Shown here piece by piece: positions 21,344-33,149 of a stretch of DNA of 64,000 bases. Position numbers and translations under genes: made by a program. The stretch comes from Aspidiotus rigidus (taxonomy: Eukaryota > Arthropoda > Insecta > Hemiptera > Diaspididae), in NCBI GenBank assembly GCA_035079385.1, contig JAVHKY010000054.1:3077501-3141500 (forward strand), written 5' to 3'. The notes beneath the pieces are model-generated. The model did no database searches. It worked only from the letters and a program-made list of their open reading frames with translations, and was not told the DNA's origin. The stretch's first letter is position 1, and each line of letters starts with the position of its first letter.

Positions 21344-24082
21344 CTTTTTCCACGGCGCTTAAGTCGGTCAAGGCCATTGATGACATCATTGAGTGCCTCA
21401 TCTTCCAAATTATCGACTGACATTCGACCCATAAACAAGCTTAGTGATGATAAAAATTACATCAATGCCACTCTTCAAACCCGGTTTTGCAGCTGTGTTG
21501 GGTTCACTGATTCCATACATTATGCTAGATACTGAATGGCTGCATTACTGTATTTATTCCATAACAATTATGATCAATATCTAAGATCTTGAATTCTATT
21601 GACGTTGAATGACTCGGGCAAAAAATTCACAAAAATCTTGTTGTTTACAACTCCCGCGGCCAGTTCTTATGTAGCCATTCAGTGAAAATAATATGAGCAA
21701 TTAGGAGTTACTGCACCATTTCAAATATGAACATTAAAAATGGATCATAAATATTTTGAAGCGTAGTTACTCTTTAAATTCTTCCATTTTGAAATTTTCT
21801 TCTGTAATACAACATCGATATCCTGCAGATTCTCTTTTAAGAAATTTTTTCTATCTGCTTCACTACTGGTGACTGATTTAGCCAAGAGGTATGCCCGACG
21901 CAAGGTAAATCTAAAAATTATGAATTAAAATTCATTCCTCATTATCTTTTTCCTGCCCTTCAATTGTTGTCTCTTTGTATCCAGGGATGGATCTGGTGAG
22001 ACCTAATGGTAGAGCTAAATAAATGAAGCTCATGTTTCATTTCTTCTTATCCTCCCTACGTTGAAATGACTAAATTTTTGTCTGTACAGTAAGTCAAGAT
22101 CACGCCTATTTTATGGAGTAATCAGCGCGTCGAAATCTTGGACTAGCTTATGGGCTTATAGGAAGTGGTTGCCCTGGCAAGTGGCCTGATTTGTCCTTAC
22201 ATCAAAATCGTTCCCTTATATCAACTGAAATATAATTTGAACTAAAATATGTATCGAGAAACTGTATGTCTTGAAATCTGGCCAGCATTTCACAAAATCA
22301 TCCATAAGTTCATTTTTATAGTAAATTCGAGTGAACTACTTAGTTACCGTTTTTGAGGTACACTTATGTAGGAAAAAAATTAAGACCTTCCTTCCCCTCC
22401 CTCCCCTCTGGAATTGAGTTCCTTGATATCAAAGGAAAAAGATTACTCATATTACTATACATAGAAATATAGATCTCAAAAATACGTAGACTATCCACTT
22501 GCGTACGAGGAAAAATCATAGAAAAATTCAATGTTCAACATCGACAAGGCTTGAAAAATATTCTGTAGGCGATACCTCACAGAAGAAATGTATTTAGGGA
22601 AAGTACAGGGAATTTCCAAATCTATGAGGCGTTAAGAAATAAGTGCGAGCAAAAATACAGAAATTCTGCAAAATTCTCCAACTTGAGGAAGATAGTGACG
22701 AACACAATTTTGAAGCAGCTACACAAAATAGTAACGAGAGAAAAAATAATCTTACACTTCACACGGCCACCAACGAGTTAAAATTATTGCCTATCGCGAT
22801 CGCCGTCAGATCTATTGATTACCGATACGCCGAACACTCGTACCCACAATGATATCGAGATCGACGTCGCGTCGTAGCCTCTCGTCCAATATCCACCATG
22901 CTAGTGGGTAGACCCAGGAAGGCGAAAATAGAGGCCTCGATCAATTCTTTAGTAAATTGACGTTTTGGAAGAACTAACCTTCTTTGTCAAGATCAGAAAT
23001 TTCGTCTAAAATATTTCAATTTTCCAAACGAGCTACGACAAAATATATCAAACTCGGTAGCTACATTTACACTTTTCCGATGTAATGGCAATGTTTTCAG
23101 GCCGTACAAGACACAATAAGGTCATTTCCTGCACTGTTTACGGCACCATTATCGTATATTTTCCGTCCATCCGTTACACAATTCAAGAAATCTAACGCGA
23201 ACTATAGGCTGAAAATTGTACAGTACAGTGTAGCACTTAATTACTTTTAAATGTCAGCCATTTTGTTTACGACGTTTTCATAGTTTTATTCGTTCGTGTC
23301 CTACACGGTCGGCGATTTCACGACACCGTCAACCACTATAATTACTCCTCCCGCTTACTGATAATTAGTCTCGCCGAAGGAATATTATACGTACAGTAAG
23401 CATCCATATGGGATATTAAACGTTTCCACTCTGCTGTGTCATGATATTGTCTCAACGAGGAAAGCTCTAGAGCGAACCATTATTATTTTTATTATAGGTA
23501 TTATTATGTATTTCGGTAGGTTGTACACAAACTTTTTTTCCTTATTCCACAATCGTGTACATAGGCCGGTTTCGAGTTTTTTCATGGTGAGCAGATTTCA
23601 TTTGGTGAAATTACTGAACCATTAAGTTAGGCAAAGTATGATGATAATACTACAGACGTAGGAAGGACTCCCATCGTACGGTGCCTCGGAATCCAAGTTA
23701 TTAGCATCATATAGGTACACAGCTAATTTCAGTCAACACTGTTGATCAAAAAACAAGAAATATTATTTCAGATTAATACTAGACACAAGAAAGAAACAGA
23801 TTACTTCCAGGATCTTGATCGCATTTATTTACAAACTATGGAACAATAAATCTTGCATTTCGTTCCTAAACCGAGGGTACATCTGTTATCCCGTTCACCC
23901 CCAAATGTTCCAAAGAAAAGGCTCTAGCCGGGTAAGGGGGGAAAATGGCCTTGGTCGGAAAATGTTTCAAATGCCCGTCAAAATGTTGTCCCCAATGAGA
24001 AAACTCGAAATCCAAAAAATTGGACCCATCCACTCACCCACAAGGGCTGCAGAGTCATTTTTAGGCCTAAAGTCCGAATGGC
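21344..24082. other. No recognised gene
   Basis: Mostly unique-looking AT-rich sequence. Short open frames (for example 22643-22852 and 23815-24099) have no recognisable domain. I see no convincing exon or RNA gene. Confidence 0.4.
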
Positions 24083-24529
24083 TGTATATTAGGCAATAAT
24101 GATCGCACAGCGATGAAACTTGGGGATATTTTAGTATTATGTGAACATTCATCCATGGTATTTTTTTCAAAAAAAATCATTCATATTTTCCCCAGTTTCT
24201 AGCAATAACCAAATTTCAAACTCAAATTAAAAAAAAAAGGTCGGGGGAAGGCACCTGGGGAAAATCATTCATTTGAATCGCCATACCTTCTACTACAACA
24301 TACATGAGTACCATAATCCTCGGTGAGGTGAAACATTCCCAAAAAAATCAATATTTAATGAATTTCTGTGATTTTTCCATGAATAGCAGGGTGAGCTATG
24401 ATTGCTGCCGCAATAGACCCCGAGAAATCAATAGTCAATGATCGAGCTGAAAAATACGCACTCCTCCGGGGGATGAAATGGGAATGTTGATAGACCAAAA
24501 ATATATTTTAGTATTTCGTTTATCGATTT

Positions 24530-25130
24530 GGTCAATTCTCATGTAAGCACGTCCACCAATTAGGTGGAGTACGTTAGGATGAGAAAAATAGTTGAAAAAT
24601 TCTCCAGTCGCTGGAACAGTCTGAAAATAGTAGAAAAATGAGAAAATCCACTTTATCAACCTGGAGAACTGCGATTTTTCATATTTCATTCATCAATTAG
24701 GTCAATTCTTAAGTAAACATGTCCGCCGAGTTTGAAAAAAATAGTAAAATATTCTCCAGGCACTGGAACGTTTTGGAAATGATAAAAAATCGAAAAAACC
24801 CACTTTTTCACCCTGGAGGACCGTGAGTTTTGGTATTTCATTCATCAATTAGGTCAATTCTCAAGTAGATATATCCGCCAAGTTGGGGAAAAAAAATCAA
24901 AAATTCTCCAGTTTATGGGATGCCCTGGAAATAGTAAAAACTCCAGGTATGCACTTTTCCAACATGGAAAACCGTAATTTTTTATATTCTGTTTACTAAT
25001 AAGGTCAAATCTGATGTAAATACATCTTGGAGTTGGGAAAAAATAGTCAATAAATTCTCCAGTCGCGGGGACGCTCTGGAAATAGTAAAAAACCAAGGAT
25101 ACACACCCACCCCTAAGACTCATTTCCTTA
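24530..25130 (-). repeat. Foldback left-arm tandem array (~150-bp units)
   Basis: Units recur with GGTCAATTCT.A.GTAAA near 24530, 24700, 24850 and 25000. Each also carries AATTCTCCAG..CTGGAAC and AACCTGGAGAACCG-like parts. They are inverted relative to 25440-26770. Confidence 0.8.
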
Positions 25131-25188
25131 ACTTTAAAATGTAGAATTTTTATTTTTGTTTCCCTGAAGTTTTAGTGGTACAAACTGT

Positions 25189-25372
25189 GTTACGAGGAGC
25201 TGTGCACTTGCATGAAGTGGAGGAATCTCCTCTCAAGTTGAGGTGACAATGCTTCAAATATTGGAATTCATAAGCATGACAATAGGAGATGATTGTCTTC
25301 TATTGTGTCTCGGGAAAGAATTCCTCCACATCATGCGAGTGCACGGCTACCAGTAACACAATTTGTACCGCT
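25189..25372. repeat. Central palindrome of the foldback
   Basis: GTACAAACTGTGTTACG...GTGCACTTGCATGA.GTGGAGGAAT on the left pairs with ATTCCTCCACATCATGCGAG...GTAACACAATTTGTAC on the right, around an ~80-bp centre. Confidence 0.8.
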
Positions 25373-25439
25373 GCGACTCGAGGGGAAAACAGTAACACAT
25401 AAATCATAGTGGCGGGTGTGTCTCTTTGATTTTTTAATA

Positions 25440-26770
25440 TTTTCAGAGCGTCCCAACGACTGGAGAATTTTTTTCAATTTTTTTAAAACTCGGCGTAAGT
25501 GTTTTTATAAGAATCGAATATACCAATGAGCGTCTGGAGAATTTATTGACTATTTTATTCGAAATAGGGATGTGTTTACTTAGAAATTGACCTTACTGAT
25601 AAATACTCGTAGAATATAAAAATCATGATTTTCCAAGTTCAAAAAATATATATTTTCAATTTTTGATTTTCAGACTATTCCAGCGACTGGAGAATATATT
25701 GACTATACTTTCCAAACTCGGCGGAGGTATTAACATAAGATTTGACCTTTTTGATAAACAACGTGCCAAAAATCAGACCTCTTCATGTTGAAAAAGTGGA
25801 TTTTCTGGATTTGGTACTATTTCTAGATCATTCCAGTGACTGAAGAATTTATTTGCTATTTTTTCCCCACTCGGCGGCTGTATTTACATAAGAATTGACC
25901 TTATTGATGAACAGAATTTGAAAAATCACGGTTTTCTATGTTGGAAAAGTGGATTACTTAGAGTTTTTACTATTTCCAGGGCATCCCAGAAACTGGAGAA
26001 TTTTTTGACTTTTTTTTCCCAACTCGGCGGATGTATTTACATAAAATTTGACGTAATTGATAAACAAAATATGAAAAATCACAGCTCTCCATGTTGAAAA
26101 AGAGCACTTTCTCGATTTTCTGCTACACCCAGACTGTTCCAGCGACTGGGGAATTTTTTGACAATTTTTTTCAAACTCAACGGACATAGTTATATTATAT
26201 TGATCTTATTAGTAAACAGAATATGAAAAATTACGGTTCTCCATGTTGGAGAAGTGCATTACCTGGAGTTTTTACTATTTCCAGATCATCCCAGAAACTG
26301 GAGAATTTTTTGATTTTTTTTCCCCAACTTGCCGGATATATCTACTTGAGAATTGACCTAATTGATGAATGAAATACCAAAACTCACGGTTCTCCATGGT
26401 GAAAAAGTGTGTTTTTTCGATTTTTTATCATTTCCAAAACGTTCCAGTGCCTGGAGAATATTTTACTATTTTTTTCAAACTCGGCGGACATGTTTACTTA
26501 AGAATTGACCTAATTGATGAATGAAATATGAAAAATCGCAGTTCTCCAGGTTGAAAAAGTGGATTTTCTCATTTCTCTACTATTTTCAGACTGTTCCAGC
26601 AACTGGAGAATTTTACAACTATTTTACTCAATCTAACGTACTCCACCTCAGCGGTGGACGTATTTACATAAGAATTGACCAAATCGATAAACGAAATACT
26701 AAAAATATATTTTTGTTCTATCAACATTCCTCCCCCGGAGGAGTGCGTATTTTTCAGTTCGATCATTGAC
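25440..26770 (+). repeat. Foldback right-arm tandem array (~150-bp units)
   Basis: About eight units share TTCCAG.GACTGGAGAATTTTTTGAC, CAAACTCGGCGGA.GTATTTACATAAGAATTGACC and TCTCCATGTTGAAAAAGTG. GACC landmarks fall near 25590, 25745, 25895, 26050, 26200, 26350, 26505 and 26670. Confidence 0.85.
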
Positions 26771-27080
26771 TATTGATTTCTCGGGGTCTATTGCGGTAGC
26801 AGTCATAGCTCACCCCGCTATTCATGGAAAAATCACAGAAATTCATTAAAAATATTGATTTTTTTGGGAATGTTCCACCTCACCGAGGATTATGGTACTC
26901 ATGTATGTTGTAGTAGAGGGTATGGCGCTTCAAGTGAATGATTTTCTCCAGGTGCCTTTCCCCGAGTTTTTCTTTATTTATTTGAGTTTGAAGTTTGGTT
27001 ATTGCTAGAAACTAGGGAAAATATGAATGATTTTGTTTGAAAAAAATACCATGGATGAACGTTCACATAATACTAAAATG

Positions 27081-27643
27081 ACGGCTTCCTTAACGAAGTT
27101 AAACGAGGAACGCAGGGAACCTGTTTTATGATTCGAATGAGATTTGGTATTGAAAATTCAAGGAAGCCTAGATCATATATAGCTCGACAGTCGAAATTTT
27201 TCTAAGTCCCTCTCCTATCATATATGGCTCGAGAGTCGAAATTTTTCTAAGTCCCCCTCCTATCATATATAGCTCGAGAGTCGAAATTTTTCTAAGTTCC
27301 CCTCCTATCATCTATAGCTCGAGATTCGAAATTTTTTCTAAGTCCCCCTTCTATCATATATAGCTCGAGAGTCGAAATTTTTCTAAGTTCCCCTCCTATC
27401 ATCTATAGCTCGAGAGTCGAAATTTTTCTAAGTCCCCCTCCTATCATATATGGCTCGAGAGTCGATATTTTTCTAAGTCCCCCTTCTATCATATATAGCT
27501 CGAGAGTCGAAATTTTTCTAAGTCCCTCTCCTATCATATATGGCTCGAGGGTCGAAATTTTTCTAAGTTTTTCGCTGGACGGCGCACGGCGGACGGCGGA
27601 CGGCAGATTTCTCAAATAGCCCCCCATAAAACAGGTTCCCTGT
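27081..27643. mobile_element. 45-bp-repeat TIR element with 7-bp TSD
   Basis: Flanked by TAAAATG at 27074-27080 and 27644-27650. The uninterrupted sequence is seen in the left foldback arm near 24130, which defines the insertion. AGGGAACCTGTTTTATG near the left end (from about 27113) is inverted at the right end as CATAAAACAGGTTCCCT. The left end carries an extra 32-bp block (ACGGCTTCCTTAACGAAGTT then AAACGAGG). The interior is a 45-bp satellite plus a GC-rich GGACGGCGCACGGCGGACGG stretch. Non-autonomous, about 563 bp. Confidence 0.87.
27175..27570 (+). repeat. 45-bp satellite, nine units
   Basis: GCTCGAG landmarks fall at 27182, 27227, 27272, 27317, 27363, 27408, 27453, 27498 and 27543, so the period is 45 bp (46 once). 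The unit reads CTATCATATATAGCTCGAGA then GTCGAAATTTTTCTAAGTCC. Because 45 is a multiple of three, an antisense frame stays open as a repeated 15-mer; this is not evidence of a gene. Confidence 0.95.
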
Positions 27644-28837
27644 TAAAATGTCCCTTAGTTTCATTGCTGTGCGATCATTATTGCCTAAGATACATTCGAA
27701 GCGACTTACATTGGAGGGAAGCGTGCCAAAGGGAGACAGGAAGCAGTGAAGGTACGGTACGAACCACGTCTATGGAACCAATTTGAAGCGGTCCTTCAAC
27801 ATCAAGCTAGAACAAATAATGCCTCCGAAGGTCGGTATAATGGTTCGCAGACACTCATGGGTCGTCATCATCCCAACTTTTATGCTTCAAACTAATATAG
27901 TATCACTAACTAGCTCATCCTGTCCCCTCCGTATACACAAGCTTCATCAAGTCATAGTCACTGATGACGTCACACTACAACCCAAGGAAATTTTTTGAAG
28001 TTCCTTGATTAGGTCAAAGTCATTGCTGACTTATCTTTTCAATTAATGACGTTATCAGGTAGTTTAAGCTAATTAGCTTATTCTGCACTTCTCAAGCTTC
28101 ATCAAGTCAAGGTCACTAATGATATTACATTTACACTACACCCTGAGTGGCTAATTAAACCAAAGTCATTGATGACGTCACCATGTACATTGAGCTAATT
28201 AGCTCACCCCATCACCTCTATTTATGATATACGTTCCATCAGGTAATGGTGTTTGATGACATTACACCACACCCTGGGTAAAATGTTCAAAGTTCTTTCA
28301 GTAGGTCAAAGTTATCGATGACATCATTGATAATTTATCTTGTCAATTATTGACGTTATCATGTATGTTAAGCTGATTAGCTTATCCTAGCCCCTCCATA
28401 TAGATATGCCTCATCAGGTCAAGGTCACCTACGACGTTACACTACACCCTGTGTGACATTTTTAAAGTTTCCTTAACAAAGTCAAAGGTATTGATGACGT
28501 CATCGATAACTTATCGTTTCAATTATTGACATTATCATGTATGTTAAGCTAATTAGCTCATCCTGCTCCCTCTATATACACATGCTTCATCAGGTCCAAT
28601 GACATTACACTACACCCTGTGTGAAATTTTCAAAGTTACTTAATTAAGTCAAAGTCATTGATGACGTCACTATGTACATTAAGCTGATTAGCTGATCCTA
28701 CCCCATCTATATGTACACAGGTTCAATCAAGTCAAAGTCACTGATGACGTTACACTACACCCCGGGTAAAATTTTCAAAGTTTCTCAAAATTTAAAAATA
28801 ATAGTTTCGACGTAAGTTACTCATCAATTAAAAAGAA

Positions 28838-28967
28838 AAATTTGCTTGGCTATAGCTGCCGTTTTGAAGCAATACGCTTCTTCTTCAAGGGTGAAAGAGA
28901 TACAAGGTGACCTCGCGCAATAAATTGTCTCCTATCGACGGTAGAGCCAAACAAATTCTCTATTTAA
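28838..28967. mobile_element. Small inverted-repeat element (MITE-like)
   Basis: AAATTTGCTTGGCTATAGCTG.CG at the left is an imperfect complement of CGACGGTAGAGCCAAACAAATT at the right. It lies inside the TGACGTCA array, whose unit it splits. Boundaries approximate. Confidence 0.5.
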
Positions 28968-29047
28968 ATAGAAAAGTTCCTTGATAAGGTGTCAAAGTCA
29001 TTGATGACGTGTCTTTTCAATGAAAGACGTCATCATGTAAATTGAGC

Positions 29048-29165
29048 TTAGTGCCGCGCTGCATAAGCGGCAACCGGCACGAGCAAAGGCCAGTTGCTCA
29101 TTGGATGTTGCGCGTTGCCAGTTGCCCGTTTCTCGTAGGTTGCCGCTTATGTAACGCGGCACTAA
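29048..29165. mobile_element. 118-bp MITE with 28-bp TIRs
   Basis: The left terminus TTAGTGCCGCGCTGCATAAG plus CGGCAACC is inverted at the right (GGTTGCCGCTTATGTAACGC plus GGCACTAA) with two mismatches. GC-rich compared with its surroundings. It splits the GAGCTAATTAGCTTATCC motif of the array. Probable TA-type duplication; superfamily not assigned. Confidence 0.8.
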
Positions 29166-29440
29166 ATTAGCTTATCCTACTTTCTCTATATAAACATGCT
29201 CTATCAGATCAAGGTCACCGATGACATGTTTTTTTTAATCAATGATGTCATCATGTTGAACTCTTATCCTGTCCCCTCTATAAGTACATGAGGGCTCCAT
29301 CAGGTCAAGGTCACTGATATGTCATACTACGCACTCTAGGTAACATTTTTTCAAATCACTCGATTAGGTAAAAGTCGTTTGAAGATCCCATAATTTGTCA
29401 ATAATGACGAGTATTTTCAATTGATGACGTCATAGTCAAA

Positions 29441-32400
29441 AAACCAAAATGGTTTTTTGTTACAGGTTTTCCAAAAACAGTCCCATTTGCAAGACCATGA
29501 CCATTCTTATTGTTATTGTATGTTGTTCACTGCCCATGTTTATAATTTTGATATCAAAACTATGCGAGAATACTTCTTGTATTTGCATTCAAAGATGAAA
29601 GGATTCTTTCTTACTTTCAAAATATCATCGTTTGTAAAATCCGGGCACTGAAACAGACTTTTTAAGGAACTCTCCCATCAGGCTTTAGGGTGTACTTCCT
29701 GATTCGAGAATTACAGAGCGGTTGCGCTGCAGGTGGCAATTTACAGAAACTGGAAGGGGATGGTGTACTTTACATGTACACATAAAATCAGTTCTAACTC
29801 TTTTAACATGAATTTCTATTAAAAAGAACAGAGAACGAAAGTTGTAGCTATCAAAATTTTCTTTCCAGTGAACCCAATTTTGAATTTTTTGCAAAACTTT
29901 TTTTATCCCCATCACTTTCTTGTTTCCATCCACCAATCGGAGAGCCCGACAACAGATAGCGCATCACTCAATGTATTTCGCGAATTGTCTCATCAGGTAC
30001 AATTTTTCTATTCACCATCTCTACATCATTCCTCTTTCACGATCATGTAGCCAAATTCTAGGTTCAATTTTTCAAACTATTCAAGCGAGTTTTGTATTAC
30101 AACAATACGTCTACGCTTAATTCAAGTTTTCAGAACCCGTCAATCCCATCCAGTAGGCCTTAATGAGTAAAATAAGAAAGATTTTTTTGCACTAATTATC
30201 TTTTAAATCGCAACTTCACAGGTTTACAGTCACGAAACAAACACTCTTGACTCTGTAGATGATGGATAATAATTCTGAGCTTCATACTTTTTGTTTATCG
30301 CACTCTTACAAAGTGATAGAAGTACGCCGACTACGAAAAGTCATGGAAATACAGAAGGAATGCGCGAAAAACAGACGATATAAAGTTGATTTTCGGAGAT
30401 ATATATACGGATATAGGGAGAAGAGAAACGAAAACCACTACGCTGTAAGTAATGTAGAAACCTCCGTTCTCTGTTTTTCGGCTTCTCGCGAGGAAAAAAA
30501 AAAGGTTCCGAGTCGAATTCTAGCTTTTTCTTTTCCTCTCTTTTACAATACATCAGCAGGTTGTTGGGAGTAAACCTACTAACTTATGGATACTGATGAC
30601 TCGACTAAATGAGGCATCTACTTCACCCAACTACGTCTTATATTTCAAACCATTTTCCACAATATACAGCGCGTACACACACCCTCCAGAACGCTAGTTT
30701 CTCGCTATTTCTTTTCGTTAATGTAATGCAGTGGAGATGATCATTTTTCAAGAATGTTCAGAAGTATCTAAAAGTTTATCTGGAAATATGACAACCGCAA
30801 ACTCGAGCTCGGCGAAAACTTAATAGATCACCGTTCATCGTTCTATTATAACTTATCTACTCGTAAGTTATATTGTACGAGGTGTACATTACACACGCAC
30901 ACAATCACACCGCTATATGTAGTAAGTATTTTGTACCCGAGCAGATTTTCTATTTTTCCGACTTTTCAAGTACTTCGACGCTATATCAACGAACTCTCGT
31001 TACCAATTTTAACGTAATAATTTCCTTCGATCTGATATTTATCGCTCACACATACACGTACAGTGATACCCCCTTTTTTCTCGAGCACACTAGACCGCCC
31101 ATTTTGCCTTCCAGTCATCCTACCTAACCTGAAATGCGCACTTTTTCCCACAAATTAAATTATAATCCAATAACGAAAGTTTTGTCTTCGCTGTAGAATA
31201 GATTTTTATTGGCCCTAATGGTCTCCCCTCGTTCAACATTGATTTATTGCTCTTTTCGGAAAGAAATCTACGACGATGTTGTAAATACTGTGCAAACTCT
31301 AATCTTACGTATTACGTTAAATGTACAGGTGCCGCAAATTCATTATGGAAGAACAGTTGCCTACATCACGTTTACAGGAATAATTGTATCGGAATGAAAA
31401 ACAGGTAATTCGATCGAGCTAAACGTTTAAAAAAATAAATTAAACTACCGGTGTAACGAGCTTGAAATGTAAATTTTCATAAAATGAGATGGAGTGCATA
31501 CTCTCGAGTTAATACTATATCGACATGGGTAGAAAAACTAACAAAATTACCAATTCAACATCTTAGGCTGTGATATGAAGAATAAATGAACAATCGCGGC
31601 TCAACAATTTGATCTTAACTGCGCAGACCAAAGGAGATAAGAACATGAGGCATAAAAAATATGTTTTTTTTTCGACTTCTTCGTTACCCCTCATCATCCA
31701 TTCTTAGAAGAAAAAAGGAAGCAATATGAGAGAAAATGTTGAAAAAGAAAAAACGAACACACTGGTGTGTTCCTGTATAGCGAGGAAGAAAGTACGAAAG
31801 TAAATCATGGTAAACGAAGTAGTAATAAGGAATCGTTCTCATAAGTAATTGTATGATTTTTCTCATTAGAGTATAAAACCACAAGCCACTTTACTCATGC
31901 AGCGCGGAATATCCAGAATGTATAAAAATATATTTGCTTCAAGAAGGGAGATCTCAGTGATGAAAAATTCTTCCTTAAATCCAATCGTAACTGGAAAACT
32001 CCATTGGTCGTGTCATTTTATTGGGGACATGAAAATTGGTAAAACTCGGAGTTCAAAATTCCTCCAGATCTCACCATCCCTGCAGAGCTCGAAAAGAAAT
32101 TTTGGAAAAGAAGGGGAGCACCCGCATCAGTTAATTAGAATACAGAAAAAATTATTGTCCTATATGATTGGTCTATTCAAATTATTACAATATCACTATT
32201 ACGGGAGATAGGACGATCGCTCAAATTTCAAAGGAAAAAATGTAAAAATGACTAAGTAAAGTAATGTTTCAAACCATTGAAAAATGACCAAATTGGCGAT
32301 CATTCATAGCCTCTTTTCCTTTTTTTTTGCTTCTCACTTTCCACATATTTTCCACTTGGGTCAGATTTGTCAGAGCAGTGTTGCGCTAACGCCGAATGTT

Positions 32401-32905
32401 TTTTTCTGCCACATGAGATTGAAATTGTTAACCTCATCACACATTAAAATGGTAACGCACACACACAAAAAAATAGAAAAATGGGAACAATAACGGCGGA
32501 GAACGAGCTGTCTGCTTTGTTGAGGGACGGGGGGTGGGGATCATCACAAAATGTCCGCGTCCGATCTTTGAGATGTCATTAATGACCTTGGCCTACTTCA
32601 GGGACCTAAAGTAATTTCAACCTTTGTTACTTCAAAACCTGTATCCTTGTCTTTTACTATACTAAGTGTGCACAACGCTTTACTGCTACAGCCACCAATT
32701 TACTTGGCCTAACACTATTTTGGGATTTGCATCTTTAGCCTCCATCATAGTTGGCCTAACATACAGTGTACTGACCCTTACATATAGATTATAAACTATA
32801 CTCATGAAAGAACTCACACCGCTCTCACGACCACATAGCGTTGCACCAAAACTCGCAGATAGAGAAGTGCAAGTTGCGAGTTCATGAGCAGCAGAGAATA
32901 ATAGG
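29441..32905. other. No recognised gene
   Basis: Unique-looking AT-rich DNA. An open frame at 30259-30573 (104 codons, plus) has no recognisable domain and no flanking signals that convince me. Nothing else supportable. Confidence 0.4.
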
Positions 32906-33127
32906 GCTTTTCCATGTCCGCGCATTGCATAGGATTCTTTTACGTGTTATCGAAGTGGTAGTATTTCTAACATTGTTCTTATGGGTGTTGCTGGATTGCA
33001 TACTCAAATTACTCCACAATGAAAATGAGTATGCAATCCAGCAACACCCATAAGAGCAATGTTAGAAATACTACCATTTCGATAACACCTAGGAGAATAT
33101 GTATGCAATGCGCCGACATGGAAAAGC
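32906..33127. repeat. 222-bp near-perfect hairpin
   Basis: Arms of about 95 bp run from GCTTTTCCATGTC at 32906 to GACATGGAAAAGC ending at 33127. The arms share GTGTTATCGAA.TGGTAGTA and GGGTGTTGCTGGATTGCATA with few mismatches, around a ~30-base loop near 33003-33030. It could be a foldback or MITE, or a source of hairpin RNA. Confidence 0.88.
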
Positions 33128-33149
33128 GATTTTCAATAGAGAGTGAAGT

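Larger units (their letters stand above)
24083..27694. mobile_element. Foldback-type element with tandem-repeat arms
   Basis: The outermost sequence TGTAT.TTAGGCAATAATG at 24083 is the complement of the sequence ending at 27694. The arms match through GATCGCACAGCGATGAAAC, CCATGGTATTTTTTTCAAA, GGTTATTGCTAGAAACT, the CCTCGGTGAGGTG block and the CTCCTCCGGGGGA block. Inner arms are tandem arrays of ~150-bp units, about four on the left and eight on the right. The centre (25130-25430) holds its own palindrome. This layout matches the Drosophila Foldback type. No coding. The right arm is interrupted by another element (27081-27643). Confidence 0.85.
27930..29440 (+). repeat. Tandem array rich in TGACGTCA (CRE-like) sites
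   Basis: About eight diverged units of roughly 140-180 bp. Each has TTCATCAGGTCAAGGTCACTG, ATGACGT.ACACTACACCCTG, AAAGTCATTGATGACGTCA and TTAAGCTAATTAGCTCATCC. TGACGTCA or one-off variants occur in most units. Two small inverted elements (28838-28967 and 29048-29165) interrupt the array. I see no coding potential. Confidence 0.85.

Noticed and set aside
24530..26770. CRISPR-like regular spacing
   Set aside because: Units of ~150 bp are diverged over their whole length, with no short identical repeats and unique spacers. Eukaryotic foldback context.
27403..27627. Minus-strand frame encoding a repeated 15-residue motif
   Set aside because: It is the 45-bp satellite read in a frame that stays open because 45 is divisible by three. 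No flanking gene signals.
30259..30573. 104-codon plus-strand frame as a gene
   Set aside because: No recognisable domain and no convincing splice or start context. The opposite strand is equally open.
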